DNA from: CAYLLN01 sp036496265
GTDB taxonomy: Bacteria > Planctomycetota > Planctomycetia > Pirellulales > Pirellulaceae
Length of the DNA stretch: 46,435 nucleotides
Reading direction: 5' to 3'
Assembly: GCA_036496265.1 (NCBI GenBank)
Contig: DASXLL010000332.1
Location: forward strand, 1-46,435
Shown here: positions 16,364 to 24,192 of the stretch, piece after piece
Numbering within the stretch: position 1 is the first letter of the stretch
Layout: each line of letters starts with the position of its first letter
The notes under the pieces: model-generated
Database searches by the model: none
Told to the model about the DNA's origin: nothing
What the model saw: the letters and a program-made list of their open reading frames with translations, nothing else
Made by a program: the position numbers and the translations under genes

Positions 16364-16837
16364 TCACGCCCGCTCGATCCGCAGCATCTGCGGTCCTTCC
16401 CAGCGGCACTTCCGGCAGGCATCGCGAAAATCCGTCCAGTCATATTTCCAGTCGCCCTTTACACGAGCAAACAGCGAGCAATGCGTCGGCACACCCTCCG
16501 GTCCGCGGAGCACGACACCGCGACTATAGACAAAGCAAATCTCGCTCACGGGCTTTTTCGAATTCGCAACGGACGACGACGCGTCGTGAAACAACAACAA
16601 CTCACCCGGCAGCGGAAGCTGGCACAGATTCTCCGGCGGATGAGCGACCGCCTTGTCGAGCAACAGAAACACCTCGGCGCCCGAATACATGCCGTGCAGA
16701 GATTTTCCTTCGACTGGAAGCATCTCCCACACCAGCTGGCACACTTCCGGAGCTTCGCCATCAAGTAACTCCGCGACGACGGATTCACCGGTCGCAGTAA
16801 ATGTCAGTCGAATATGGCGGCTTTCGTTCGAGTTCAT
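16364..16837 (-). CDS. DUF3830 family (cyclophilin-like) protein
   Basis: This 157-residue soluble protein resembles DUF3830, which has a cyclophilin-like beta-barrel and no known activity. ATG 16837 gives the start MNSNESRHIRLTFTATGESVVAELLD; the conserved patterns APEVCQLVWEMLPVEGKSLHGMYSGAEVFL and PLPGELLLFHD follow. It is the last gene of a leftward set behind SMP-30 and SDR genes, 22 bases after the SDR stop. DUF3830 genes tend to occur near catabolic enzymes and transporters, so it may act on, or bind, a pathway intermediate; this is inference. Confidence 0.8.
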   Translation of the reverse strand: MNSNESRHIRLTFTATGESVVAELLDGEAPEVCQLVWEMLPVEGKSLHGMYSGAEVFLLLDKAVAHPPENLCQLPLPGELLLFHDASSSVANSKKPVSEICFVYSRGVVLRGPEGVPTHCSLFARVKGDWKYDWTDFRDACRKCRWEGPQMLRIERA

Positions 16838-16859
16838 GGATTGCTTTGAGTCTTTCACA

Positions 16860-17609
16860 TTAGATCGCCGTCCACCCACCATCGACCGGCAGAACCGCGC
16901 CGGTAATGTACGACGCCTCGTCACTAGCCAGAAACAGCGCCGCCTGAGCAACTTCCCGCGGCTGTCCGATCCGGCCTAGCGGTGTTTTGGCGATTTGTCG
17001 CTCGTAAAGCTCGCTGCCCGGCGGCGGCGAAATGCGGGTTTCAATTGCCCCCGGGCAAATCGCGTTCACCCGAATATTTTGCGAGGCATAGTCATACGCC
17101 GCGCTCCGCGTCAGCCCAATCAGTCCGTGCTTGATGCTCGTATACGCCGCCGACGATCGTGCCCCCACAATGCCTTGAATCGACGCCACGTTGACAATCG
17201 ACCCCGAACGGCCGTTGATCATCAACGGCACAACCTCACGAATGAACCGCGCAGCGCCGAGCAGCACCGTCTCATAGCATCTATCCCATTCTTCGCGCGG
17301 AGCCGACGCAGCATCGTGCCAGGCGCCGAGATACGACGCGTTGTTCACCAGAATATCGATCCGGCCACCGTTCATCTCCGCAGTGCAACGCACGGCTGCT
17401 GCGACATCCGCGTCAGCGGCAACATCCACGTGCTGAAACGTCGCCTTGAAGCCACGAGCGACCAGCCCCGCCGCAACCGCTCCCCCGGCCGCATCGTCAA
17501 TATCGGCGACGACGACGGATGCTCCCTCTTCTGCGAATAGCTCGGCAATCGCCCGCCCAATGCCGTGCGCAGCGCCGGTGACAATCGCCGATTTACCGCT
17601 CAGTCGCAT
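16860..17609 (-). CDS. SDR family NAD(P)-dependent oxidoreductase
   Basis: This 249-residue enzyme is a classical short-chain dehydrogenase/reductase. It has the cofactor motif TGAAHGIG near residue 11, acidic VVADIDD after beta-2 (favouring NAD over NADP), NNAS near residue 88, the catalytic Ser in VNVASIQG, Tyr and Lys in YTSIK, and the closing ITGAVLPVDGG. Length and order fit the family exactly. It lies 12 bases downstream of the SMP-30 gene. In sugar-acid pathways such enzymes oxidise the sugar itself or a 2-keto-3-deoxy acid; which applies here is not decidable. Confidence 0.92.
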   Translation of the reverse strand: MRLSGKSAIVTGAAHGIGRAIAELFAEEGASVVVADIDDAAGGAVAAGLVARGFKATFQHVDVAADADVAAAVRCTAEMNGGRIDILVNNASYLGAWHDAASAPREEWDRCYETVLLGAARFIREVVPLMINGRSGSIVNVASIQGIVGARSSAAYTSIKHGLIGLTRSAAYDYASQNIRVNAICPGAIETRISPPPGSELYERQIAKTPLGRIGQPREVAQAALFLASDEASYITGAVLPVDGGWTAI

Positions 17610-17621
17610 GCAATTGGCAAT

Positions 17622-18473
17622 TCAGTATTGATGGGCCAGCCGTTGACCGCGCACTCCAGGCAAATGCGCCCGGGTAATGGTGTCCCGGCCCAGGTTTGCG
17701 ACATATAGCACGTCCCGATTCGCTCCTTCCGAATTTCCCTGACCCCACGCCAGATTCGTCGGCCGGCTGACCAAAATCGCATGATAATCCCAACCCAGCA
17801 CCGATTTCTCGCCCGTCGGCGAAATTCGCCAGATTTCATCCGACGCATAACACGCGACATATAAATTGCCGGCCTCGTCCAGAGCCAATCCGTCAGGCAA
17901 CCGGCCAACTTTCTCGGCATAAACCTCTGCAGACCCGACTTCGCCGTCGCTCGTCAGCACGAATCGCAGTACGCGATCCGTGTCGCTTTCCACCATATAT
18001 AAATTCCGCTCGTCACCGGAAAATGCCAGACCATTGGCGTATCCGAATGGCCCCCCCACTACGCTCCCCCCGTCGCTGCCCTCAAATCGCAACAAATAAC
18101 CGTTTCGCTGCTTCCATTTTCCTGAATCGGTCACATACAGCCGGCCCCGGCGGTCGAACAGGGGATAATTGGGGCAAACAATCTTGTGGTCTCCCGCGTG
18201 CGTCGCAAACAGCGAATGACTGCCGTCCGCCAAAACGCGAAAGATGCCCAGCTTCGTGTTACAGACATAGAGCGCATGATCCAGCGGCGAAAATGCCAGC
18301 CCCGCATGGAAGCCGCCAAGCGTGGCGACGGTGTTAACCTGGCCCGATGCGTCAATCCGATAAACCTGGCCCGCTTCACCTCCTGCCCACAAGTTGCCTT
18401 CTCGATCAAACGCCAGGCATTCAGGATGATCGATCCCCGAGGCGAAAATCTCAAACTGCGGCTGCTCGCTCAT
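17622..18473 (-). CDS. SMP-30/gluconolactonase family protein
   Basis: This 283-residue six-bladed propeller protein belongs to the SMP-30/gluconolaconase/LRE-like family, which hydrolyses sugar lactones with a divalent metal. Likely metal ligands are the Glu in HPECLAFDREGNLW (about residue 18), the Asn in the VCPNYPLFDRRGRLYVTDSG region, and the Asp in LPDGLALDEAGNLYVA. Blade repeats of the form 'D..G.LYV' recur through the chain. No signal peptide is seen, so it is cytoplasmic. It heads the leftward SMP-30/SDR/DUF3830 set and fits a lactonase step in sugar oxidation. Confidence 0.9.
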   Translation of the reverse strand: MSEQPQFEIFASGIDHPECLAFDREGNLWAGGEAGQVYRIDASGQVNTVATLGGFHAGLAFSPLDHALYVCNTKLGIFRVLADGSHSLFATHAGDHKIVCPNYPLFDRRGRLYVTDSGKWKQRNGYLLRFEGSDGGSVVGGPFGYANGLAFSGDERNLYMVESDTDRVLRFVLTSDGEVGSAEVYAEKVGRLPDGLALDEAGNLYVACYASDEIWRISPTGEKSVLGWDYHAILVSRPTNLAWGQGNSEGANRDVLYVANLGRDTITRAHLPGVRGQRLAHQY

Positions 18474-18614
18474 GCGGTCAATTTACGAAACGATCGCAGC
18501 TGGCATCAAGCCGCTCTTGCTCGGCAGGTATGTCTTTTGCGGCGTTGCCCATTGTTTTGGCCTCCAGCATGTCGCTGGGCCAATTCTCAGAAACTCATTC
18601 AGGAGACGATTGCC

Positions 18615-19220
18615 ATGAAACGTTGGGCCATAACTTTCGCCGCCGCCCTAATTAGCGTTGCTGGGATTACAGCGAGCGCCGATGACACGAAGAAAAACTC
18701 CGACAATAGCGGGAAAAACTGTTTCCACGCCAAGATTACGGCCATTGATCAGAGCAAAGACACATTGACCGTGAAAACGTGCGACAAGTCGGGGAAGGAG
18801 CAACAAAAAACGTTACAACTTTCTAAGGATGTGGCGTTCCGCGACATCTCCGGCAACTCCGCGAAAAAGGGCGATCTCAAAGTCGGCGATGATGTCGTCG
18901 TTCACGAGAAGGACGGCAAAGTGACCGAAATCAAAGAAAACGACGAGGCCACCATTACGAAAGTCGATTCGAAAGCGGGCACTGTGACGCTGAAGATGAA
19001 GGACAAAAACGGCAAGGAAACCGAGAAGACATTCACGCTCGTTGAAGACGCGGAATACATCGACAGCAACGGACGCGTAGCTGCCCTTAATCTTTTTCGC
19101 AATGGCGATCAGGTTCTAGTGATTGAAGGCGAAGGCAAAATCACCTCGATCAAAAAGTCGGACAACCAAAGTGGCGAAGGCGCCACCGCCAACAAGCCGA
19201 AGAGCAGCAGCACAAAGTAG
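18615..19220 (+). CDS. Exported lysine-rich protein with duplicated domain
   Basis: This 201-residue protein has a signal peptide ending ITASA|DD. ATG 18615 is supported by AGGAGA about 8 bases upstream. The mature part consists of two related modules: a first (about 33-105) of the form AKITAIDQSKDTLTVKT...LKVGDDVVVHEKDGKVTEIK and a second (about 109-185) ATITKVDSKAGTVTLKM...FRNGDQVLVIEGEGKITSIK. Each looks like a small beta-barrel. The ends are low complexity (Lys/Ser/Asn-rich). I do not recognise a family. It lies alone between the divergent SMP-30 gene and the convergent COX3 gene. Confidence 0.8.
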   Translation: MKRWAITFAAALISVAGITASADDTKKNSDNSGKNCFHAKITAIDQSKDTLTVKTCDKSGKEQQKTLQLSKDVAFRDISGNSAKKGDLKVGDDVVVHEKDGKVTEIKENDEATITKVDSKAGTVTLKMKDKNGKETEKTFTLVEDAEYIDSNGRVAALNLFRNGDQVLVIEGEGKITSIKKSDNQSGEGATANKPKSSSTK

Positions 19221-19255
19221 CGCTTGTGCTTGCCACACAACTATCGACAGCTCTA

Positions 19256-19288
19256 GTTCCCACGCTCGACGTGGGAACTTCTTTTCTT
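19256..19288 (+). terminator. Hairpin with T-rich tail (R3 repeat variant)
   Basis: GTTCCCACG and CGTGGGAAC form a perfect 9-base stem around CTCGA (19256-19278), followed by TTCTTTTCTT. It is 35 bases after the stop of the preceding gene, and could terminate it. The stem is also 21/23 identical to the R3 element at 35288-35310, so this is a repeat copy that may have been recruited as a terminator. Confidence 0.6.
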
Positions 19289-19326
19289 GACGCCCAGCGT
19301 CATTTCGCTCGGCAAATCCAGGACGC

Positions 19327-20055
19327 TCAGCGGTGATGCGTCCCCAGCAAATACAGCAGCGGCAGCAAAAAGATCCACACCATATCCACAAAATGCCAAT
19401 ACAATCCCGTCACTTCAATCGGCCCATAATAATGCCCATCGAAGTGCCGCCTCGCTGCGAGAAAGACCATCACCAACACTGCCGTAATGCCAATGATCAT
19501 GTGCACGGCGTGCGCGGCGGTCATGATCCAATACAGCAGCAAGAACAACTGCACATGCGGCACTTCCCCGGCTGAAAGGCCCGCCTCCACCCACCGGCTC
19601 GCCTCGAATCGATTGCCCAAGATAAGCCCCTGTTCCCAGTCGTCGTAGTATTCGTACGCCTTCAGCCCCAGAAACACCGCGCCAAGCACAGCCGTCGCAA
19701 TTAAAAACCAAATCAGCCCGCGCTGCCGATCGGTGCGCACACAGTAAACGGCCAGCGCCATCATCGCGCTGCTGATAAGCAGCACAAACGTGTTGATCGT
19801 CCCGATCTGCCAATTCAAGCGGCTGCTGGCCAATTCGAAGGCCGCCGGATACAGCGCGTGATAAACGACCAGTGCGGTAATCAGCGTCCCGAAAAACATA
19901 ATCTCCGTCGCCAGGAACAGCCACATTCCCAGCGCCGCCGTGTCGTTCTGCTGCTCGAGATTGGCGTACTGCTCTTCCAGCCGATGCCGCACGAGCACGG
20001 TATGCTCGAGCAAGGAATGCTCGCTGGGCGCGACGACTTTCAGGTCAAGGCTCAT
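19327..20055 (-). CDS. coxC: Cytochrome c oxidase subunit III
   Basis: This 242-residue membrane protein is subunit III of the caa3-type oxidase. I chose ATG 20055 (MSLDLKVVAPSEH), which overlaps the COX1 end by 11 bases. The family pattern is clear: GMWLFLATEIMFFGTLI near residue 43, a cluster of five to six membrane helices, HVQLFLLLYWIMTAAHAVHMIIG and the ending GLYWHFVDMVWIFLLPLLYLL. It is the last gene of the operon. The subunit stabilises the proton-pumping core and lacks redox centres. Confidence 0.95.
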   Translation of the reverse strand: MSLDLKVVAPSEHSLLEHTVLVRHRLEEQYANLEQQNDTAALGMWLFLATEIMFFGTLITALVVYHALYPAAFELASSRLNWQIGTINTFVLLISSAMMALAVYCVRTDRQRGLIWFLIATAVLGAVFLGLKAYEYYDDWEQGLILGNRFEASRWVEAGLSAGEVPHVQLFLLLYWIMTAAHAVHMIIGITAVLVMVFLAARRHFDGHYYGPIEVTGLYWHFVDMVWIFLLPLLYLLGTHHR

Positions 20056-21694
20056 TTTGCGCCTTTTCCAGGTGATATTGATATGGCGGATGAAACACGG
20101 TGGGAGTTTCTTCGAAATTGTCGCGTGGCGGCGGCGACGGCGTCTGCCACTCGAGGCCGGTCGCCTTCCAGGGATTGCCCGGGGCTCGCTTTCCGCGAAT
20201 GAGCGACAGCGGCAAATAAAACAGCGGCAGCAAATAACCGACGCCCAGGATCGACGCGCCCGCGGTCGAGAGCACGTTCCACGCCTGAAATTCCGGCGCA
20301 TATGTGTGATAGCGCCGCGGCATTCCGTTGTAACCCAGCACAAATTGCGGCAAGAACGTCAGGAAGAAACCGACGAACGTGATGATGGCCGCCAGGCGAG
20401 CCCACCATTCGGAATACATGCGGCCCGTCATCTTCGGCCACCAATAATGCAGCCCGCCGAGATAAGCCATCACCATCCCGCCGACCATGATGAAATGAAA
20501 ATGAGCGATCACGAAATAGGTGTCATGCACGTGCATGTCGATCGCCAGTGTCGCCAAGAACAGTCCCGTCATGCCACCGAAAGTGAACAGCGCGACAAAT
20601 CCCAAGCAGTACAACATCGACGCCTCGAAAGTAATTGATGCCTTGTAAAGTGTCGCCGTCCAATTGAAGACTTTGATCCCCGAAGGAACCGCGACCAGAA
20701 AGCTGAGCAGCGAAAACACGAGCGCCGCATACATCGAAATTCCGGCCACGAACATGTGGTGAGCCCACACGAAAAAGCCGACACCTGCGATACCAAAACT
20801 CGCGAACGCCACGAACTTGTAGCCAAACAACGCTTTACGGGAAAAGCACGGAATCACTTCGCTCACAATTCCCATGCCCGGCAAAATCATGATGTACACC
20901 GCCGGATGCGAATAGAACCAAAACAGATGCTGAAAGAGCAGCGGATCGCCCCCCAGCCGCGGATCGAAAATGCCGACGCCTAAGAGTCGCTCGATGATGA
21001 CCAGAATGACTGCCATCGCCAGCACCGGCACGGCCAGCAAAAAGATGAAGCTCGTCGCGTACAGCGTCCACACAAACATCGGCAGCCGAAACCACGTCAT
21101 CCCCGGCGCTCGCAAACGGTGCGTCGTCGCAATGAAATTGACGCCAGTCGCCATCGACGAAAAACCAGCGATCACGACGCCGAGCATCACCGGCACAACG
21201 TTATACGTCGTCGAGCGCGTGCTGTACGGCGTATAAAACGTCCAGCCGGTGTCCACGCCACCGGCCAACATCGCAAACAGCGTCCAGCCCGCCCCCGTCA
21301 TATACAAATACCAGCTCAGCAAATTCAGCCGCGGAAACGCCAGATCCTTCGCTCCGATCATGAGCGGCAGGCAGAAGTTGCCCAGCACGGCCGGAACGAC
21401 CGGCACCAGAAAAAAGAACACCATAATGACGCCGTGCGCCGTGAAGCTGCGATTATATGTGTCAGCCGAAAGCAACGTCCCTTGCGGTGTCATCAGATGC
21501 AGCCGGACGACCGCAATGAAATAGGCTCCGATGAAAAACATTGCCGTGATTGCCAGCAGATACAAAAGGGCGATCCGCTTGTGGTCCTTCGTCAGCAGCC
21601 ACGATGCCACGCCCCGCGAGACATTGAGATAATCGAAGCGCGGCGGCGGACGAAGCGTCAGTAGCGGAGCCGATGTTTGCAGTTCAGTCGTCAT
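20045..21694 (-). CDS. coxA: Cytochrome c oxidase subunit I (A2-type)
   Basis: This 549-residue subunit carries the haem a and the haem a3-CuB centre that reduces oxygen to water. It has 12 core helices. Visible ligands are the His in RSFTAHGVIMVF, the His and crosslinked Tyr in FYSHPAVYIMILPG, the two His in AHHMFVAG, and AHFHFIMVGG. The usual D-channel Glu of GHPEVY is Ala here, and the preceding residues are Tyr-Ser. That YS motif defines A2-type oxidases such as caa3 enzymes. GAKDLAFPRLN retains the D-channel entry Asp. The start overlaps the COX2 stop (ATGA). C-terminal residues 500-549 are Pro-rich and non-membrane. Confidence 0.96.
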   Translation of the reverse strand: MTTELQTSAPLLTLRPPPRFDYLNVSRGVASWLLTKDHKRIALLYLLAITAMFFIGAYFIAVVRLHLMTPQGTLLSADTYNRSFTAHGVIMVFFFLVPVVPAVLGNFCLPLMIGAKDLAFPRLNLLSWYLYMTGAGWTLFAMLAGGVDTGWTFYTPYSTRSTTYNVVPVMLGVVIAGFSSMATGVNFIATTHRLRAPGMTWFRLPMFVWTLYATSFIFLLAVPVLAMAVILVIIERLLGVGIFDPRLGGDPLLFQHLFWFYSHPAVYIMILPGMGIVSEVIPCFSRKALFGYKFVAFASFGIAGVGFFVWAHHMFVAGISMYAALVFSLLSFLVAVPSGIKVFNWTATLYKASITFEASMLYCLGFVALFTFGGMTGLFLATLAIDMHVHDTYFVIAHFHFIMVGGMVMAYLGGLHYWWPKMTGRMYSEWWARLAAIITFVGFFLTFLPQFVLGYNGMPRRYHTYAPEFQAWNVLSTAGASILGVGYLLPLFYLPLSLIRGKRAPGNPWKATGLEWQTPSPPPRDNFEETPTVFHPPYQYHLEKAQNEP

Positions 21695-22698
21695 AAATTG
21701 GATTCGGTGGAATTGATCGGAGGCGTTGTTGGCGGCGCTGGAAAGCTTTCCACCCGCGGCGGCGTTTCCCCGCGTACCAGTGACCGGAGGTAGGCGATGA
21801 TCGCAATCACTTCCTCCTCGCTCACTTGGCCTGCGAACGACGGCATGATGTCCATGTGGCCCGCAACGACCTTCGCCCCCGGCCGATAGATCGATTCGCG
21901 AATGTAGTTGTCGTCGGCGGCTACCACCCGGCCATCGCGGAGCGGCACGCGAGAACCGAACAGTTCTTCAAGCGATGGGGCCCGGGCCGTGGCGTTGGCG
22001 CCATGACAACTTAAGCAGCGATATTTGAGAACCGCCTGTCGGCCCTGCAGCGCCAGCGACCCTTCCGCCGAATACGTTAACCACGCCTGATATTCGGCTG
22101 GCTCCAGCACGACGACCTTCCCTGTCATGCCCGAGTGATTCGTGCCGCAGTATTGCGAGCAAAACAGGTGATAGGTCCCCGGCTTCGTCGCCTGAAACCA
22201 GGCCGACGTGTAGCGCTGCGGCAGCACGTCCATGTGCAATCGAAACGCCGGCACAAAAAAGCTGTGAATCACATCTTCCGAGATCATCACCAGCTTCACC
22301 GGCCGCCCCGCCGGAACGTGGAGCGTGGCGATCTCCCGCTGCCCCTCCGGATGCTGGAACTTCCACATCCATTGCTTGCCGACGACATACAGCGGCATCG
22401 CATCGGCCGGTGGCGAAAACGCCGAGTAATAAACGATCCCGCCCCAGGCAAACATGAACGCGAATATCGCCAGCGGCGTCAGCGACCAGAACCATTCCAG
22501 CAAATGCGATTGCCGCGTCGCCGGCGGCGTCGCGTCGTTGCCGGGCCGCCGACGGTAATAAATGCAGAAACCGATCAGCAGGACCGCGATCAACATACCT
22601 ACGGAAAAGCACACCGCAAACAGAAACAAGCCGATGCGATCGACGCTCGCGGCTGTCGTCGAAGCGGCCGACGGAAAAATCGAAATTCCCGAGTTCAC
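21691..22698 (-). CDS. coxB: Cytochrome c oxidase subunit II with fused cytochrome c (caa3)
   Basis: This 335-residue subunit receives electrons. I chose GTG 22698 because GGAGGG lies just upstream and the chain then opens ISIFPSAAS...VDRIGLFLFAV, as in relatives; the longer ATG reading at 22785 runs through a palindromic insert. Two membrane helices lie at about 22-43 and 63-85. The CuA site has DVIHSFFVPAFRLHMDVLPQ (His) and CSQYCGTNHSGM (two Cys, His, Met), with Gln where Glu is common; that ligand acts through its backbone. Then comes a c-type cytochrome domain with CLSCH and Met in MPSFAG. This fusion defines caa3 oxidases. A 142-base gap to SCO holds a hairpin between near-copies of the junction. 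Confidence 0.93.
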   Translation of the reverse strand: MNSGISIFPSAASTTAASVDRIGLFLFAVCFSVGMLIAVLLIGFCIYYRRRPGNDATPPATRQSHLLEWFWSLTPLAIFAFMFAWGGIVYYSAFSPPADAMPLYVVGKQWMWKFQHPEGQREIATLHVPAGRPVKLVMISEDVIHSFFVPAFRLHMDVLPQRYTSAWFQATKPGTYHLFCSQYCGTNHSGMTGKVVVLEPAEYQAWLTYSAEGSLALQGRQAVLKYRCLSCHGANATARAPSLEELFGSRVPLRDGRVVAADDNYIRESIYRPGAKVVAGHMDIMPSFAGQVSEEEVIAIIAYLRSLVRGETPPRVESFPAPPTTPPINSTESNL

Positions 22699-22859
22699 TG
22701 CTGCACGCCCTCCGCAAAGTGGCTGGCGGCATGGCGCGACGGGGTCGGGAGTCGATTGCGGTATAGGTGCATCCATTGGCAACACGATTCTCGCAATCGA
22801 CTCCCGACCCCTTCATTTTCCATCAGTAAAATCTTGGAATTCACGGCTGCACGCCCTCC
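22691..22859. repeat. Direct repeats of SCO/COX2 boundary flanking a hairpin insert
   Basis: Bases 22691-22713 and 22837-22859 are 23-base direct repeats with two differences. One copy holds the COX2 GTG start and its GGAGGG site; the other holds the SCO stop codon. Read on the minus strand, both have the form GGAGGGCGTGCAGC-x-GTGAA. The spacing suggests that a single GTGA-type overlapping junction was duplicated when the intervening sequence arrived. Confidence 0.8.
22741..22811. repeat. 20-base perfect inverted repeat (R5 hairpin)
   Basis: The arms at 22741-22760 (starting GGGGTCGGGAGTC) and 22792-22811 are exact reverse complements over 20 bases, separated by 31 bases. It is by far the strongest hairpin in the operon and lies in the SCO-COX2 gap. 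Confidence 0.9.
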
Positions 22860-23698
22860 ATAACCCTGGGAGGCGCGGCTAGGGCTGGCGTGGCGGATTG
22901 CGGAACAGCACCGCGTCTCGAAAGCCGCCACACGAACACCGCAATAAAAACAATCGTCAGCACACCGCCGGCGCGGACGAAATTTATCACGCTGGCCGAA
23001 TACTTTCCCAGCGTCGGGTCGTAGTGAAAGCAATACAGCAGAATCTGCTCGACTGCCGATCCGATTTTGTGTTGCGACGCTTCCACGAGGCCCAGTCGCA
23101 GATCGCGCCCGGAATACTTCACGTCATAGAAGTATCGCGACAGCCGGCCCTCGGGCGTGAGAATCATGATCCCGCTGGCGTGCATGTATTGGTTTTTTGC
23201 TGCGTCGAATCGGTAATGAAATCCGACGGCGTCGGCGAGTTGGCGAATTTGCGATTCTTCTCCGGTCAGAAAGTGCCAGCCCTCCGCCGCGCCCGGTCGG
23301 CCATATCGCTGCAAGTAGCTTTCCTTCTTGCTGGCTGCCAAATCCGGTGTCTCGCGCGGATCGAAGCTGACGGTAATGACTTCAAAATCCTTGCCCGCCG
23401 TCAGCGGCATCTCCAGCATTCCTTGCACGAGGCCATTGAGCACGAGCGTGCATAGCCGCGGGCACTGGTAATAGGCGAGCACCAGAATCACCGGCCGGCG
23501 GCCAAAATAATCCCCGAGTTTCACCGTCCGCCCAGATTCGTCGTTGAACGTCAGCCCCAGCGGAATCTGTTCGTTGAGTCGCTGGTCAAAACGAATATCT
23601 TGCAACGCAGCAGGCACTTCGCCGCGAGCAATCGTGCCAATCAGCAAGAACATTGCCGCGGCTGCGAATACAATCGATTCTGCGAATGCGTTTCTCAC
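22841..23698 (-). CDS. SCO1/SenC family copper chaperone
   Basis: This 285-residue protein is a SCO family member that inserts copper into the CuA site of oxidase subunit II. It has a signal peptide (to about residue 26, ARGE), a thioredoxin-like fold with the copper-binding Cys-x3-Cys in YYQCPRLCTLVLNG, and the third ligand His in QYMHASGIMILTPEGR. A C-terminal membrane helix (GGVLTIVFIAVFVWRLSRR, about 247-265) anchors it. The ATG overlaps the preceding 165-residue gene by 4 bases. It directly precedes the COX2 gene it should serve, apart from the repeat insertion. Confidence 0.92.
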   Translation of the reverse strand: MRNAFAESIVFAAAAMFLLIGTIARGEVPAALQDIRFDQRLNEQIPLGLTFNDESGRTVKLGDYFGRRPVILVLAYYQCPRLCTLVLNGLVQGMLEMPLTAGKDFEVITVSFDPRETPDLAASKKESYLQRYGRPGAAEGWHFLTGEESQIRQLADAVGFHYRFDAAKNQYMHASGIMILTPEGRLSRYFYDVKYSGRDLRLGLVEASQHKIGSAVEQILLYCFHYDPTLGKYSASVINFVRAGGVLTIVFIAVFVWRLSRRGAVPQSATPALAAPPRVMEGVQP

Positions 23699-24192
23699 GG
23701 CGCCGCCTCCTGAAACACGCGGCCCGAATTCGCCTCGCCGCTAACAAACGGCCGCTGACGTTTAGTGTCCTTGGAATCTCGCGCACTCTTGGACCGCAGT
23801 TGCTTTGCCGTATGCTGAATGGCGATTGCGATCGGCACGCGAGCGAATTCCGCGTCCTTAGCCGGGCCATAGTGATGAAGTTGAGTTTCGAGGTTTCTCG
23901 CGTCGGCCGCAAACGACTCCCCAGCAGGCAATTGCGGCTCAAATGGCTCCAACCGCGGCTGCGGGGGCAACGATTCGCCAACTGATTGTCCCGCCGGCAT
24001 CACAACGCGTTCGGTTTCCCGCCGCTGCTGAATCTTAAAGAGCGATCGCGCCGCGAAATCCACGGCGACGAACACGATCGCCACGCCGATCAGTGTTGCG
24101 ACGACGCCCGCGAGGTTCACATCTTTTCCCTCCAACTTGACCAAGGGGTGTTCGATTCGGCCGTCGGGATGGCGAATTTCCTGGTTATCCAT
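23695..24192 (-). CDS. Single-pass membrane protein in ACIII operon
   Basis: This 165-residue protein has one clear membrane helix (VNLAGVVATLIGVAIVFVAVDFA, about residues 25-47; cytoplasmic side starts MDNQEIRHPDGRIEHP). The rest is periplasmic and Pro/Gln-rich, with PPQPRLEPFEPQLP and the segment LETQLHHYGPAKDAEFARVPIAIAIQ. It overlaps ActF by 8 bases and SCO by 4. It sits where other ACIII operons have small subunits such as ActG, but I see no certain ActG motif. The last 40 residues look disordered. It probably is an accessory or assembly subunit (inference). Confidence 0.85.
   Translation of the reverse strand: MDNQEIRHPDGRIEHPLVKLEGKDVNLAGVVATLIGVAIVFVAVDFAARSLFKIQQRRETERVVMPAGQSVGESLPPQPRLEPFEPQLPAGESFAADARNLETQLHHYGPAKDAEFARVPIAIAIQHTAKQLRSKSARDSKDTKRQRPFVSGEANSGRVFQEAAP

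Noticed and set aside
21691..22785. COX2 starting at ATG 22785
   Set aside because: The first 29 residues are coded by the hairpin arm and repeat; the GTG at 22698 has a strong ribosome site and a typical COX2 start.
22741..22811. Insertion sequence ends at the SCO/COX2 gap
   Set aside because: The inverted arms are only 31 bases apart and there is no transposase; it is a hairpin element, not a full IS.
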